Assembly: GCA_017308135.1 (NCBI GenBank)
Contig: JAFKFM010000006.1
Location: forward strand, 747,724-811,723
Source: Alphaproteobacteria bacterium
GTDB taxonomy: Bacteria > Pseudomonadota > Alphaproteobacteria > CACIAM-22H2
Direction: 5' to 3'
Length of the DNA: 64,000 bases
The notes beneath the pieces are model-generated. The model saw nothing but the letters and a program-made list of their open reading frames with translations. It did no database searches and was not told the DNA's origin. This document shows, in pieces, positions 8,000 to 16,760 of the stretch. The number at the start of each line of letters is the position of its first letter. The stretch's first letter is position 1. The position numbers were made by a program, and so were the translations under genes.

Positions 8000-9222
8000 G
8001 GCGCGATCCGCCCCGGCAGCACGTGCGCGAGGGCCGCGCGGATACCGGCGACGTCCTCGCGATAGCTCCAGCGCTCGACGATTTCCAGCGAGCGTTTGCC
8101 GTAAGCGGCGAGCCTGTCCGCGTCGCTCAAAACGTCGGTCAACGCGCGCGCGAGATCGTCGACGTCGTCGCTACGGAAGATCGCCCCGTTCTCGCCCGGC
8201 CGGCACAAATCCGGCGCGGCGCCGATCATGTCGGAGCAGATCACGGCTTTGCCCGCACACATCACTTCGTTGACGACCAGGCCCCAGGCTTCCTGGCCCG
8301 AGGGCAACACGAACGCGTCGCAAAGATCGTAGCAGGCGGGCAATTCGTTCTGGCGCTTGAAGCCCAGGAACTTGACCGATCCTTCGGGAAGTTCGCGTGC
8401 GAGAGTTTCCAACTCGGCGCGCTGCGGCCCGTCGCCCGCGAAGGCGAGAACGGGATCGCGCAGGGCCGGATTGGCACGGATCTTCGCGAAGGCGTCGAGC
8501 AACAGGCGCGGGCGCTTGCGCTCGATCAGCTTGGCGACGAACAGCACGACCGGCCGGCCTTCTTCGATGCCAAGCTCGCGTTTGAACGCGGCGCGGTTCT
8601 TCGCGGCTTCCTGCGCTTGCGCCTTGAAGCGGTCGTTGTCGACCGCATAGGGCACGCTGAATATGTCCTTGGGATCGACGCCGTGCTCGACATAGTAACG
8701 CTTGTTGAGTTCGCCGATGGCGAGATAGGCGTCGATGCCCAGTTTGAACGCCTCGAAGAAGGCGCGCTTGGCGAGGCGCTTGAGGCCCGAGCGCTGGGCC
8801 GAGATCGGCGTCGCCTCGTCGCGGATCATCACCTTGACGCCGCGCTTCTTGGCCGACGCAATCGCCGCCCAATGGCTGACATGGGCGTAGCCGTGAATCC
8901 ACAGCGCGTCGAATTGCCCGCGATCGAGTTCGCGCGCGAACCCGCGCGACAGCGGGCGCCACAGCGTGAGCGGCTCCAGCACGCCCGCCGGCGGCTGCTT
9001 GTCGAGGCGGGCGAGCGTGGTCGAGCGGTAACCTTCGAGCAGCGGCACGTCCCAATCGATCAACTGTTTGAAATCACCCGCCACGAACGGCCGCGTCGTG
9101 AAATCCGTGCCGAAGAAGGCTTCGAATTCGATATCGGGTTGGGCCGCCATCATCCGCAGCAAGGGCGCCTGGTACGGGATCGGATGCGTGACCAGGTAGG
9201 CGAGCCGGATTTTCTTGCCCAT
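7996..9222 (-). CDS. Glycosyltransferase family 4
   Basis: This 408-residue GT4-like enzyme starts with a Rossmann strand (IRLAYLVTHPIPYQAP). It contains the VPYAVDNDRF segment, a VVLFVAKLIERKRPRLLLDA strand-helix unit and the donor-site motif PSGQEAWGLVVNEVMCAGKAVI. It is the gene after the asparagine-synthase-type gene (two-base gap) and overlaps the flippase by four bases, so it is in the middle of one transcription unit. Role: sugar transfer to a lipid-linked glycan; specificity unknown. Confidence 0.88.
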   Translation of the reverse strand: MGKKIRLAYLVTHPIPYQAPLLRMMAAQPDIEFEAFFGTDFTTRPFVAGDFKQLIDWDVPLLEGYRSTTLARLDKQPPAGVLEPLTLWRPLSRGFARELDRGQFDALWIHGYAHVSHWAAIASAKKRGVKVMIRDEATPISAQRSGLKRLAKRAFFEAFKLGIDAYLAIGELNKRYYVEHGVDPKDIFSVPYAVDNDRFKAQAQEAAKNRAAFKRELGIEEGRPVVLFVAKLIERKRPRLLLDAFAKIRANPALRDPVLAFAGDGPQRAELETLARELPEGSVKFLGFKRQNELPACYDLCDAFVLPSGQEAWGLVVNEVMCAGKAVICSDMIGAAPDLCRPGENGAIFRSDDVDDLARALTDVLSDADRLAAYGKRSLEIVERWSYREDVAGIRAALAHVLPGRIAP

Positions 9223-9224
9223 GG

Positions 9225-10985
9225 TCAGACGAACGCCCGATGGACTTGATGCGCCCAGCCGCGAAGCCCGCGTTGTGCGGCCTCCGGCGCGCTATCGCCC
9301 ATCAGCCATTCGCGCACCGGCACGACGAAGCCGGTTTTCGGCCGGTCGAGGATTTCGGGCGGCAAGGGCGGTTGGGGCGTGGCGCCGAGGTCGCGCTTGC
9401 CCGGCGCATCCGCACGGTTCAAGGCGGGCGCAATCTTGGCCAAGAAAACGGGATCGACGAAGGGCACGCGAATTTCTATCGACTGCGCCATGCCCGCCCA
9501 ATCGGAATCGCGTAACAGGCGATCGCGCATATAATTGGCGATCTCGAGCGCCGAGACTTTCAACCGTCCCGCGTGTAGCCGGTCGAGGCCCTTGTCGAGC
9601 GACCGGGGCAGATCGAGTGCCTCCAGCCCTTCGCGGGCGAGCTTGGCGCCCAGAATTCCTTCGATTTCCCAGGGCATGAACAAGGCGCGGCGCAAAAGAT
9701 ACGCCCCTGCGTAGCTGGCACCATATTCCAGCAGCCCGGCATATTTGGGCGAGGTGAGTTTGCCGATCCAACCTTGGGTGAGGGCGCGGAAGGCGCCGCC
9801 AAACATCGCAAACGGGGCGGTGCGCGCGACCAAGGAGGGTATCTGGCCGAAGCCGGGATAGCCCGCGAACACCTCGTCGCCGCCCAAGCCCGACAGCGCG
9901 ACTTTCAAGCCCGCCTGCTTGGCGGCGCGGGCGACGAAATAGGTGTTGATGCCGTCCACGCTCGGCTGGTCCATCGCGGCGAACAGATTGTCGCGTTCGG
10001 CCGCGAACGCGTCGCGGCCGATCCAGATCGTGCGGTGGTTCGTGCCGCGCGCCTTGGCGAACTGCTCGGCCAACACGGTCTCGTCGTTCTCCGTGCCGCG
10101 ATAGGCATCGAAGCCGAGCGTCACGGTGTCGAGCCGGCCCGCGATGGTTTCGGCGGCGATACCCGCCAGCACGGTCGAATCGATTCCGGCCGACAGGAAC
10201 ACGCCGACCTTCACGTCGGCGATCATGTGATGCGCGAGCGTATCGACGACGGCGCTGCGAAGATCGCTGGCTTCGCCCGCGCCCCGCAACGCTTCGACCA
10301 GATCGAAGTACGGCTTCTGCTTTCCTTGGCCGCGCGCATCGACCCACAGCGACGTACCGGCGGGCAGCGCCACGATGCCGCGATACAGCGTATGCGGATC
10401 GGGCACATGGCCCCAGACGAAGAACCCGGCATGGCCCGCCGGGTTCGGCGTCGTGTCGGGCGCGTCGGCCGCGAGCAGCGCCTTCACTTGGCTGGCGAAG
10501 CGGATCGTGCGCCCGTCATCGGCCAGGTAGAGCGGCTTGATCCCGAACGGATCACGCACGAAAAACATGCCGCCTTTTTCGGGATCGAAGATCGCGAAGG
10601 CGAACATGCCGCGCAACGCGGCGACGGTCTTCTCGGGCCCGCGCCGCGCATAGAGGTGAAGGATCACCTCGGTATCTGACTCGGTCGCAAACTGCGCGCC
10701 TTCCGCGATCAACTCGTCGCGCAAGGCGCGGTAATTGTAGATCTCGCCGTTGAAAACGATATGGAGGCCGGTCCCGGCAAGCCGCATCGGCTGGTCGGCG
10801 ATCGAGCGCAGATCGATGATCGACAAGCGGCGATGGCCGAAGCCCACGCGCCCGTCATCGGAAAACCATTCGCCGGTCCCGTCGGGCCCGCGCACCGCCA
10901 TCGCGTCGCGGATCGCAACCAATTCGCCCCGTCTTACGCGGGGGGCGTCGGGCGCGTAGGCGAAAATGCCGGCGATGCCGCACAT
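9225..10985 (-). CDS. asnB: Asparagine synthase (glutamine-hydrolysing) type amidotransferase in glycan cluster
   Basis: The 586-residue protein has a class II glutaminase domain starting with the catalytic Cys2 (MCGIAGIF), the RGPDGTGEW segment (32-40) and FNGEIYNYR (78-86). A synthetase domain follows with a PP-loop SAGIDST at 265-271, where the usual motif is SGGLDSS. It therefore looks able to use glutamine ammonia to amidate a carboxylate through an adenylated intermediate. Members located in polysaccharide clusters often amidate uronic acids or other glycan carboxylates. Position between glycosyltransferase and methyltransferase genes, with one- and two-base gaps, favours that role over free asparagine synthesis, but this is inference. 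Confidence 0.88.
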   Translation of the reverse strand: MCGIAGIFAYAPDAPRVRRGELVAIRDAMAVRGPDGTGEWFSDDGRVGFGHRRLSIIDLRSIADQPMRLAGTGLHIVFNGEIYNYRALRDELIAEGAQFATESDTEVILHLYARRGPEKTVAALRGMFAFAIFDPEKGGMFFVRDPFGIKPLYLADDGRTIRFASQVKALLAADAPDTTPNPAGHAGFFVWGHVPDPHTLYRGIVALPAGTSLWVDARGQGKQKPYFDLVEALRGAGEASDLRSAVVDTLAHHMIADVKVGVFLSAGIDSTVLAGIAAETIAGRLDTVTLGFDAYRGTENDETVLAEQFAKARGTNHRTIWIGRDAFAAERDNLFAAMDQPSVDGINTYFVARAAKQAGLKVALSGLGGDEVFAGYPGFGQIPSLVARTAPFAMFGGAFRALTQGWIGKLTSPKYAGLLEYGASYAGAYLLRRALFMPWEIEGILGAKLAREGLEALDLPRSLDKGLDRLHAGRLKVSALEIANYMRDRLLRDSDWAGMAQSIEIRVPFVDPVFLAKIAPALNRADAPGKRDLGATPQPPLPPEILDRPKTGFVVPVREWLMGDSAPEAAQRGLRGWAHQVHRAFV

Positions 10986-10986
10986 G

Positions 10987-11721
10987 TCACTTGATCGCGA
11001 CGGCGTAGAGGTTTTGCGTCAGCACCTTGTGCTCGCGCGAACCGGTTTCGACCGCCAGATAGAAGCGCAACGCGGCGCGGATCGCGCACCAGAGCACACC
11101 GCGGATCTTGCTTTTCAGGCCGTGCGCGGCCGGCGGGTCTTCGTAGCTGTCGACCGAACGCCAGCCCGACGCCAGGAACAACTGCGCGAGGCTTTCCGGC
11201 GTGAAGGCGATCTCGTGCGTCAGGTCGGAATAGATCATCAGCGTGCCGAAGGGCGAAGCCCCGTTGGGCACGTGGAGGATCAATCGCCCGCCGGGCTTCA
11301 ACACGCGATGGATCGCGTCGACCGTGTCGAGGATTTCGTCGCGCGTGAGATGTTCGAGCACGTCGAACAGGATCACGGCGTCGAGGCTGTCGTTCTGCGT
11401 TTCGCGCAAGGCCGATTGCAGATCGCCTTCGCGAATGCCGTCGATGCCGAGCTTGCGCGCGGCGGCGACCTGGGCGGGCGAACCGTCCACGCCCTGCATA
11501 TTCGCGTAGCCCGCTTTGCGCGCGAAATGCAGCAAGGCGCCGTGGCCGCAGCCCAGTTCCAAAATCTTCGCCGCGCGATCGGCGGGGAAATGCTCCGCGA
11601 TCAGGCGGTTCAAATGCGCCGCACGCGGCGCCAAGCCATCGACCGTGTCGGGCGCCAAGGGCGCGTTGGTCGCGGAGGTATAGTGCTGATAGATGCGCTT
11701 GCGCAGACGGTCGCTGGTCAT
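10987..11721 (-). CDS. Class I SAM-dependent methyltransferase
   Basis: This 244-residue protein has motif I ILELGCGHGALLHFARKAGY (near residues 48-67), followed by GVDGSPAQV and the post-II segment VILFDVLEHLTRDEILD typical of Methyltransf_11/23 enzymes. I start it at ATG 11721, which gives a four-base overlap with the upstream glycosyltransferase; a longer frame to 11838 is only read-through of that gene. It closely resembles the methyltransferase at 12942-13691 along its whole length, including the C-terminal tail. Probably O- or N-methylates a sugar of the glycan. Confidence 0.85.
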   Translation of the reverse strand: MTSDRLRKRIYQHYTSATNAPLAPDTVDGLAPRAAHLNRLIAEHFPADRAAKILELGCGHGALLHFARKAGYANMQGVDGSPAQVAAARKLGIDGIREGDLQSALRETQNDSLDAVILFDVLEHLTRDEILDTVDAIHRVLKPGGRLILHVPNGASPFGTLMIYSDLTHEIAFTPESLAQLFLASGWRSVDSYEDPPAAHGLKSKIRGVLWCAIRAALRFYLAVETGSREHKVLTQNLYAVAIK

Positions 11722-12857
11722 GCGGCGGCTTTCCGCTGCGTGAAGCGTTCCAGCAAGCGGCCTTGCTGTTCGACGTAACGCTCGAACGCGAACACCTTCT
11801 CGACCGTGCGAATGCCGGCTTGGCCCATGCGCGCGCACAAGGCGGGATCGGCGGCGAGCTTGGCGATGGCGGCGGCGATCGCGTCAATATCCAAGGGCGG
11901 CAGCGCGAAGCCGCAGGGATCGTCGGCCAGAATCGCTTCGGGCGAACCGTCTTCGTTGCCGCACAGGAACGCCGTGCCGCAGGACGCGGCTTCGATCAAA
12001 CCGAGCGGCACGGCCTCGCCCCAGCCGGGGCCGCCGCGCGCGATCAGCGTGGCGAGGTCGGAGGCCGCGTAAAGGATCGGCAGATGTTCCTGGGGGGCGC
12101 GGCCGGTGAAGCGCACTTGGTCGCCCAAGCCCTTCTCGGCGGCATAGGCTTCGAGATCGGCGCGATCGGCACCGGAACCGACGATGATATAGATGAGGCG
12201 CTTGTCGCCGAGCTTCGCCATCGCATCCATCGTCTGGCGCTGGCCCTTGTTGGGCGGCAGCAGCATCGCGGCAACGGTGGTCATCACGAATTTATTGGCG
12301 AGGTCGGTCCAGCCGTAATGCTTGGCGAGTTCGGCGCGCGCGGCCGACTTTTCCATCGGCTTGAAGTAATGCACGTCGACGGGATCGTAGAGCAAGCCGC
12401 TGGGCGGCACCTTGTCGCGATATTTGGGCATCCAGTCGATCGTGTAATTGCAATCGGCGATGACGAGATCGCAGGCCTGGAATGCGGCTTCGCGCAAGCG
12501 CGGCAGCTTGGTCAGGATGTCGATGTTGTAGACGTTTACGGTGAAGGGCGTGCCCGACAGCTTTTTGACGAGCCAGCCCAGCCCCGCGAGATAGACATGG
12601 TTGAGCATCACCAAATCGTAACGCCCGCGCGCGGCGATCGCTTCGCGCACCAAGGTCGCGACCGCTTTCAGGCGATTCTCGAAGGGCAGCTTGCGATGCG
12701 CCAAGCCGGGCGCGAGCAATTTGCCGTCCGTCTGTTTGTCGATCGATACGATATCGGCGTCGTGGCCCAGGCGTTTGAGCGCTTCGATCTGATAACGGCT
12801 ATAGGTCGCGATGCCGCCATAGCCTTCGATGTCGAAGCCGAGAAACAGGATGCGCAT
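11718..12857 (-). CDS. Glycosyltransferase family 4
   Basis: This 379-residue GT4-like protein begins with MRILFLGFDIEGYGGIATYS, the usual first strand and Gly-rich loop. It contains KFVMTTVAAMLLPPNKGQ and the donor-site segment GWGEAVPLGLIEAASCGTAFL. I chose ATG 12857 because it starts directly at the Rossmann strand; an in-frame ATG at 12890 would add 11 residues with no better ribosome site. It belongs to the minus-strand glycan unit and overlaps the next gene by four bases. Confidence 0.85.
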   Translation of the reverse strand: MRILFLGFDIEGYGGIATYSRYQIEALKRLGHDADIVSIDKQTDGKLLAPGLAHRKLPFENRLKAVATLVREAIAARGRYDLVMLNHVYLAGLGWLVKKLSGTPFTVNVYNIDILTKLPRLREAAFQACDLVIADCNYTIDWMPKYRDKVPPSGLLYDPVDVHYFKPMEKSAARAELAKHYGWTDLANKFVMTTVAAMLLPPNKGQRQTMDAMAKLGDKRLIYIIVGSGADRADLEAYAAEKGLGDQVRFTGRAPQEHLPILYAASDLATLIARGGPGWGEAVPLGLIEAASCGTAFLCGNEDGSPEAILADDPCGFALPPLDIDAIAAAIAKLAADPALCARMGQAGIRTVEKVFAFERYVEQQGRLLERFTQRKAAA

Positions 12858-12941
12858 GGGGCCCGAATTCAAATGGATCTTCCGGCCCATGTAACGGCCG
12901 GTGGGAAAGCGATATTCCCTTTGCGGGACGGGAAGATAGCC

Positions 12942-13691
12942 CTACTTCGTGGCGACCGCCAGGAAGGTCTGGCTGAAAATCGCGTCACGGCCGGTTTCGC
13001 CGGTTTCGGCGGCCAAGGCTAGGCGCAAAACCGCTCGCAGCGCGGCCCAGAGAACGGCCCGGACGGAACTTTTCAGGCCATGGGCGACCGGCTTGTCCTC
13101 GTAGCAGCGCACATCGCGGAAATCGCAGACCAGCAGCAGCTGTTCGATGGATTTGCGGGTGAACGAGCCCGTCGCCATGAAATCCCAATAGCGCACGCGG
13201 CCGGCGAACAGCGCCTCGCCGTTGGGCAAATGCAGGATCCAGCGCCCGCCCGGCTTCAGCACGCGGCGCACTTCGTCGGCCAGCTTCATCTGCGTGGCCG
13301 GATCGAAGTAATGATACAGGTCGAACAGCACGACGACGTCGTAGGTCGCGTCCGGCGTCGCCGCCAATTCGGCCATCAGATCGCCTTCGCGCACGCCTTC
13401 GATGCCCAAAGTCTTGGACATCGCGACCTGCTCGGGGCTCGCATCCACGCCGATGAAATTGGCGTAGCCCGCGCGGCGCGCCGCCCACACGACCGCCCCG
13501 TGGCCGCAGCCAAGGTCGATCCCGGTGATCGTCCGGTTCGCCGGGAAATGCTCGGCGATCAGCTTGTCGAGGAACGGCCGGCGCCGGTCGAGATTGGCGG
13601 CGGCGTCGGAAACGGCGCCATGGGTGGAGACATAGCGCTGCAAAACGCGGCGGCGCCAATCGGTGGCGGGGTTGCTGGAAGATTCGGACAT
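12942..13691 (-). CDS. Class I SAM-dependent methyltransferase, paralogue of the one at 10987
   Basis: This 249-residue enzyme has motif I IDLGCGHGAVVWAARRAGY, then FIGVDASPEQVAMS, and VVLFDLYHYFDPATQ at the acidic post-I/II position. The same order, spacing and tail (AVLWAALRAVLRLALAAETG) occur in the protein at 10987-11721, so the two arose by duplication and now flank a glycosyltransferase. It probably methylates a cluster-specific sugar. An 84-base gap separates it from the next gene, the largest in this unit. Confidence 0.85.
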   Translation of the reverse strand: MSESSSNPATDWRRRVLQRYVSTHGAVSDAAANLDRRRPFLDKLIAEHFPANRTITGIDLGCGHGAVVWAARRAGYANFIGVDASPEQVAMSKTLGIEGVREGDLMAELAATPDATYDVVVLFDLYHYFDPATQMKLADEVRRVLKPGGRWILHLPNGEALFAGRVRYWDFMATGSFTRKSIEQLLLVCDFRDVRCYEDKPVAHGLKSSVRAVLWAALRAVLRLALAAETGETGRDAIFSQTFLAVATK

Positions 13692-13710
13692 GCTGGTTAC
13701 TCCAACGCGC

Positions 13711-14175
13711 TCAACCGTTCAGGCATTCCCGGCGGACGACGATCCAGTCGGGTTCGCGCATCATGGTGGCAAGGCCGCGGCCGGCATCGTCGCTGCCGCC
13801 GGCCGGGTTCACGGCGAATTCGAAACGGTCGGGCAGCACCTTTGCCCGGCCCTGGTCGCGCACCGTCCACTCGAACCGGGCGATCCGGCGGCGCCGGTCG
13901 GTCGGGTGGGGTTCGATCGTCAAACCGCGATAGAACGGGCCCGGCCCCTCGACCGCGATCGGATCGACCGCCATTTCCGACGCGCCATAGCTGCCGGCCT
14001 CGAGCCGGGTCAGGGGCGCGTTTTGCAGGCAGGCAGGATCGGGGTCGGGCAGGCGCCAGCCGGCCAGTTCCAGGGTCAGGAAATCGCGCGCCAGCTCCGT
14101 TTCCAGCGCCGGTTGGGCGTGGGACGGGGCGGTGCCGAGCAACAGGACCAGGAACGGTAAAAGGGCGCGCTTCAA
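13711..14175 (-). CDS. Small secreted protein of unknown function
   Basis: With a TTG start at 14175 this frame encodes 154 residues beginning with a clear Sec signal (LKRALLPFLVLLLGTAPSHA, cleavage after SHA). No ATG or GTG lies near the signal; the nearest in-frame ones are further upstream and would put a long hydrophilic stretch before it. The mature part of about 130 residues has a few charged blocks (TDRRRRIARFEW) and two Cys residues (PDPACLQN and RRECLNG) that could pair. I do not recognise a family. It lies 19 bases upstream of the glycan methyltransferase on the same strand and may be co-transcribed. Confidence 0.6.
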   Translation of the reverse strand: MKRALLPFLVLLLGTAPSHAQPALETELARDFLTLELAGWRLPDPDPACLQNAPLTRLEAGSYGASEMAVDPIAVEGPGPFYRGLTIEPHPTDRRRRIARFEWTVRDQGRAKVLPDRFEFAVNPAGGSDDAGRGLATMMREPDWIVVRRECLNG

Positions 14176-14244
14176 GATGCGGGTTCGTAACCCGTCCCAA
14201 GTTCCTTCGCAAGCGGGCCCCGGAGCCGTTATTGTGGCGGGATC

Positions 14245-14778
14245 ATGTCGAATCACCATCTCGCGGCCGACTTCAAGGCCGGGATGCGCCGGCTTGGGGC
14301 CGGCGTCACCATCGTCACCACTTTCGACGGGCAAACGCGCGCCGGGCTCACGGCCACGGCCGTCTGCTCGCTGTCGGCCGAACCGCCGCAATTGCTGGTC
14401 TGCGTCAACCGCCAAGCCTATCCCAACAAGGTCATCGCCCGGGCCAAGCGCTTTTGCGTCAACGTGCTCGCAAGCGGGCAGGCGGCGTTGGCGCTGCGCT
14501 TCGCGGGCGCCACGGGCCATAAGGGCGAGGATCGTTTCGCCAAAGGCCGCTGGAACGTGCTGGCGACGGGTGCGCCGGTGTTGGACGGCGCGTTGACCAG
14601 TTTCGACTGCGAACTCGCGCGCGCGATCCGCTCGGGCACGCATACGATCTTCATCGGCCGCGTCGTGGCGGTGACGACGCGCCAGGGCGGCAAAGCGTTG
14701 CTCTATGCCGATGGCGGTTTCGCGGGCGTCGTACCGGGCCGCGCGAAGAAGCCGGCCGCGAAGAAATCGAAGAAGTGA
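14245..14778 (+). CDS. Flavin reductase family protein (FMN-binding split barrel)
   Basis: The 177-residue protein matches the flavin reductase-like domain: FKAGMRRLGAGVTIVTT at the N-terminus, GLTATAVCSLSAEPPQLLVCVN in the flavin-binding part, KRFCVNVLA, and a C-terminal HTIFIGRVV strand. Such proteins reduce FMN or FAD with NAD(P)H and pass the free flavin to an oxygenase partner. A Lys/Ala tail follows the domain. Its stop overlaps the GTG of the MFS gene (GTGA), so they are coupled. The nearby bluB gene encodes an enzyme that consumes reduced FMN, making a functional link conceivable. Confidence 0.85.
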   Translation: MSNHHLAADFKAGMRRLGAGVTIVTTFDGQTRAGLTATAVCSLSAEPPQLLVCVNRQAYPNKVIARAKRFCVNVLASGQAALALRFAGATGHKGEDRFAKGRWNVLATGAPVLDGALTSFDCELARAIRSGTHTIFIGRVVAVTTRQGGKALLYADGGFAGVVPGRAKKPAAKKSKK

Positions 14779-16031
14779 GGGCCTTCGCCCCGCTGTCGGA
14801 GCCGATCATCGCCCGCCTATGGACCGCGATGGCGGTGTTCACGACAGGCGACGAATTGTTCCGCGTGGCGCTGATCTGGCTCGCCGTCGAAACGGTCGGC
14901 CGGGACGTCGGCTATCTCGGCGCGCTGCAATCGGGCGCCGTGCTGGTCGGCGCGATGTTCGGCGGTGCTTTGACCGCCTTCCTCGACCAAAAGCGCGCGC
15001 TGACGATCTATTGCATCTTCGGTGCGGCGTGCACGGTCGTGCCCTTCCTCGTCTGGCAATTCGGCACGCCCGCCTTTCTGGCGCTGGCCTTCACGGCCGT
15101 GGGCGTGGGCTCGCTGCGCGCCCAGATCGAACCGACCTTGCAGGGGAATCTGCCGCTGTTGGTCAAAAATCGCGACGTGTTGTTCGCGACCAACGCGCTG
15201 CTGGAAGGCACACGGCGCCTCGCGCGCGTCACCGGCCCGATGATCGCCGCGGCCTTGGCGCTGGTGCTGGCCGTGCACCAGATTTTCGTGATCCATATGC
15301 TGACCCTGCTGATCGCGGGCTGGCTGCTGCTGGCGGTGGGGGCGCAATTCCCGGAACGCGAACCGCGTGACGCGGGCGGGTTCACGCTCGGCCTCAAAAT
15401 CCTGCGCGACGAGCCGGTGTTGAAACGCCTGCTGGCGGTGAAGACCGTCACCGACGGCGCTTGGGTCATCGTGATCGCGCATGCGTTTCCGGTGGTCGTC
15501 GAATCCTCGGGTGCCGCTTGGTCGCTGCTCGGCTTCGATATTTCGGGCGTGGCGGCCTACGGGTTCGGGATCGCGGTCTATGGCGTGGCGAATTCCTGTT
15601 CGACCGTCGCGGTGGGCGCCTTGCCCGCATCGCTGTCGTTGCGGCGCATGTTGGCGGGTACGACCGTGATGAGTGCGGGCCTCACCATGATGGCGGCGGC
15701 CCCGCTGTTCGCCCCGCCCGATCAATTGCTGCAGTATTTCTACGTGGCGATCGGGCTTTGCGCGTTCGGCTCGCCGTTCTTCGACATTCCGCTCACGTTC
15801 CATGTGCAGATGTCGGGCGGGCCCGGGGCGCCGCGCGCGGCCGCGTCGTCGGTGCATCGCGTGCGGCTTGTGGTGTCGTTCGGCGGGATCATGCTCGCGG
15901 GGCTGATCTCGCCCACGCTGTTCGCCGTGTTCGGGCCCGGTCACACGATCTTGGTCTCCGGCATCGTGGCGCTGGCGGCCTGCGCGATGGGCTTTTGGAT
16001 GCTCGCCCCTTATCAGCGCTCGATCAAATAG
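14775..16031 (+). CDS. MFS transporter (MFS_3/EntS-like)
   Basis: This 418-residue membrane protein has about 12 hydrophobic segments in two halves and the LDQKRALTIYC loop after the second segment, in the position of the MFS motif A. The overall look fits the MFS_3 group that includes EntS-like exporters. GTG 14775 is taken as start because it overlaps the flavin reductase stop in a GTGA arrangement and no better start lies nearby. The substrate is unknown. Its 3' end overlaps the convergent bluB gene by 19 bases. Confidence 0.8.
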   Translation: MRAFAPLSEPIIARLWTAMAVFTTGDELFRVALIWLAVETVGRDVGYLGALQSGAVLVGAMFGGALTAFLDQKRALTIYCIFGAACTVVPFLVWQFGTPAFLALAFTAVGVGSLRAQIEPTLQGNLPLLVKNRDVLFATNALLEGTRRLARVTGPMIAAALALVLAVHQIFVIHMLTLLIAGWLLLAVGAQFPEREPRDAGGFTLGLKILRDEPVLKRLLAVKTVTDGAWVIVIAHAFPVVVESSGAAWSLLGFDISGVAAYGFGIAVYGVANSCSTVAVGALPASLSLRRMLAGTTVMSAGLTMMAAAPLFAPPDQLLQYFYVAIGLCAFGSPFFDIPLTFHVQMSGGPGAPRAAASSVHRVRLVVSFGGIMLAGLISPTLFAVFGPGHTILVSGIVALAACAMGFWMLAPYQRSIK

Positions 16032-16657
16032 GCGGCGTCGTTGTCGCGCGCCTGCCAGCCCGCGCGCTCCAATTCCGGCACGTCGTCGCTGCGTTCGGGA
16101 TAGCCCACGCACAGATACGCGACCAGCGACCACGCCAGGGGCACATCCAAAATCCGCGCGACCTCGTCGGGCTCGACGATCGATACCCAGCCCACCCCGA
16201 TGCCGCGCGCGCGCGCGGCCAGCCACAGCGTATGCACGGCGCAGACGACCGAATGGCGCAAGGTTTCCGGCATCGTCGCGCGGCCTAGGCCGTGGCCTTT
16301 GTGTTCGGCCATGTCGCAGAACACGGCGAGTTGTTCGGGGGCGATGTCGAAGCCGGCGAGTTTGAGCTCCGCATAGGCTTTGGCGCGGTCGCCATCGTAA
16401 CCGGCCAACGCCGCTTTGTTGCAGCGTTCGAACTCCGCCCGCACGGCCGCATGGCGGGCGGGATCGCGCACATGAACGAAGCGCCAGGGCTGGCTGTTGC
16501 CGACCGAGGGTGCGAGCTTCGCGCGCGCGACCAATTCCGCGATCGTGCCCGGCGGCACGGGATCGGGGCGGAAACGGCGCACGTCGCGCCGCCAGGTCAA
16601 CAGCCGGTCGAATTCGGTGGCGAAAACGGTATCGAAATCGGGGTCGACATCGGACAT
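16013..16657 (-). CDS. bluB: 5,6-dimethylbenzimidazole synthase BluB
   Basis: This 214-residue member of the nitroreductase fold has the signature blocks of BluB rather than of ordinary nitroreductases: WRRDVRRF, APSVGNSQPWRFV, LAVFCDMAEHKGHGLGRATM, GIGVGWVSIVEPDEV and VAYLCVGYP. BluB breaks down reduced FMN with oxygen to make 5,6-dimethylbenzimidazole, the lower ligand of vitamin B12. It is not next to other cobalamin genes in this window. It converges on the MFS gene and lies near a flavin reductase gene that could supply FMNH2. I found no cobalamin riboswitch in the 103 bases upstream. Confidence 0.9.
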   Translation of the reverse strand: MSDVDPDFDTVFATEFDRLLTWRRDVRRFRPDPVPPGTIAELVARAKLAPSVGNSQPWRFVHVRDPARHAAVRAEFERCNKAALAGYDGDRAKAYAELKLAGFDIAPEQLAVFCDMAEHKGHGLGRATMPETLRHSVVCAVHTLWLAARARGIGVGWVSIVEPDEVARILDVPLAWSLVAYLCVGYPERSDDVPELERAGWQARDNDAAYLIER

Positions 16658-16760
16658 GGGGGCGCCATCCTACAGGCCTTCGCCCCCGTTGTGGCGAAAC
16701 GCGGAAGGCGTTAATCAAGAAACCCTAAATCCAAACCATAAAATGGGGATCCGAAGCGCC

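Noticed and set aside
14181..14193. GGGTT-CGT-AACCC hairpin before the small secreted protein gene
   Set aside because: A five-base stem with no T-run in a short divergent gap; too weak to call a regulator site.
16658..16760. GCCACAACGGGGGCGAAGGCC on the bluB leader strand, faintly like B12-box sequence (20 bases shown in part)
   Set aside because: Only 103 bases separate the divergent genes, too short for a full cobalamin riboswitch, and the conserved core is not matched.
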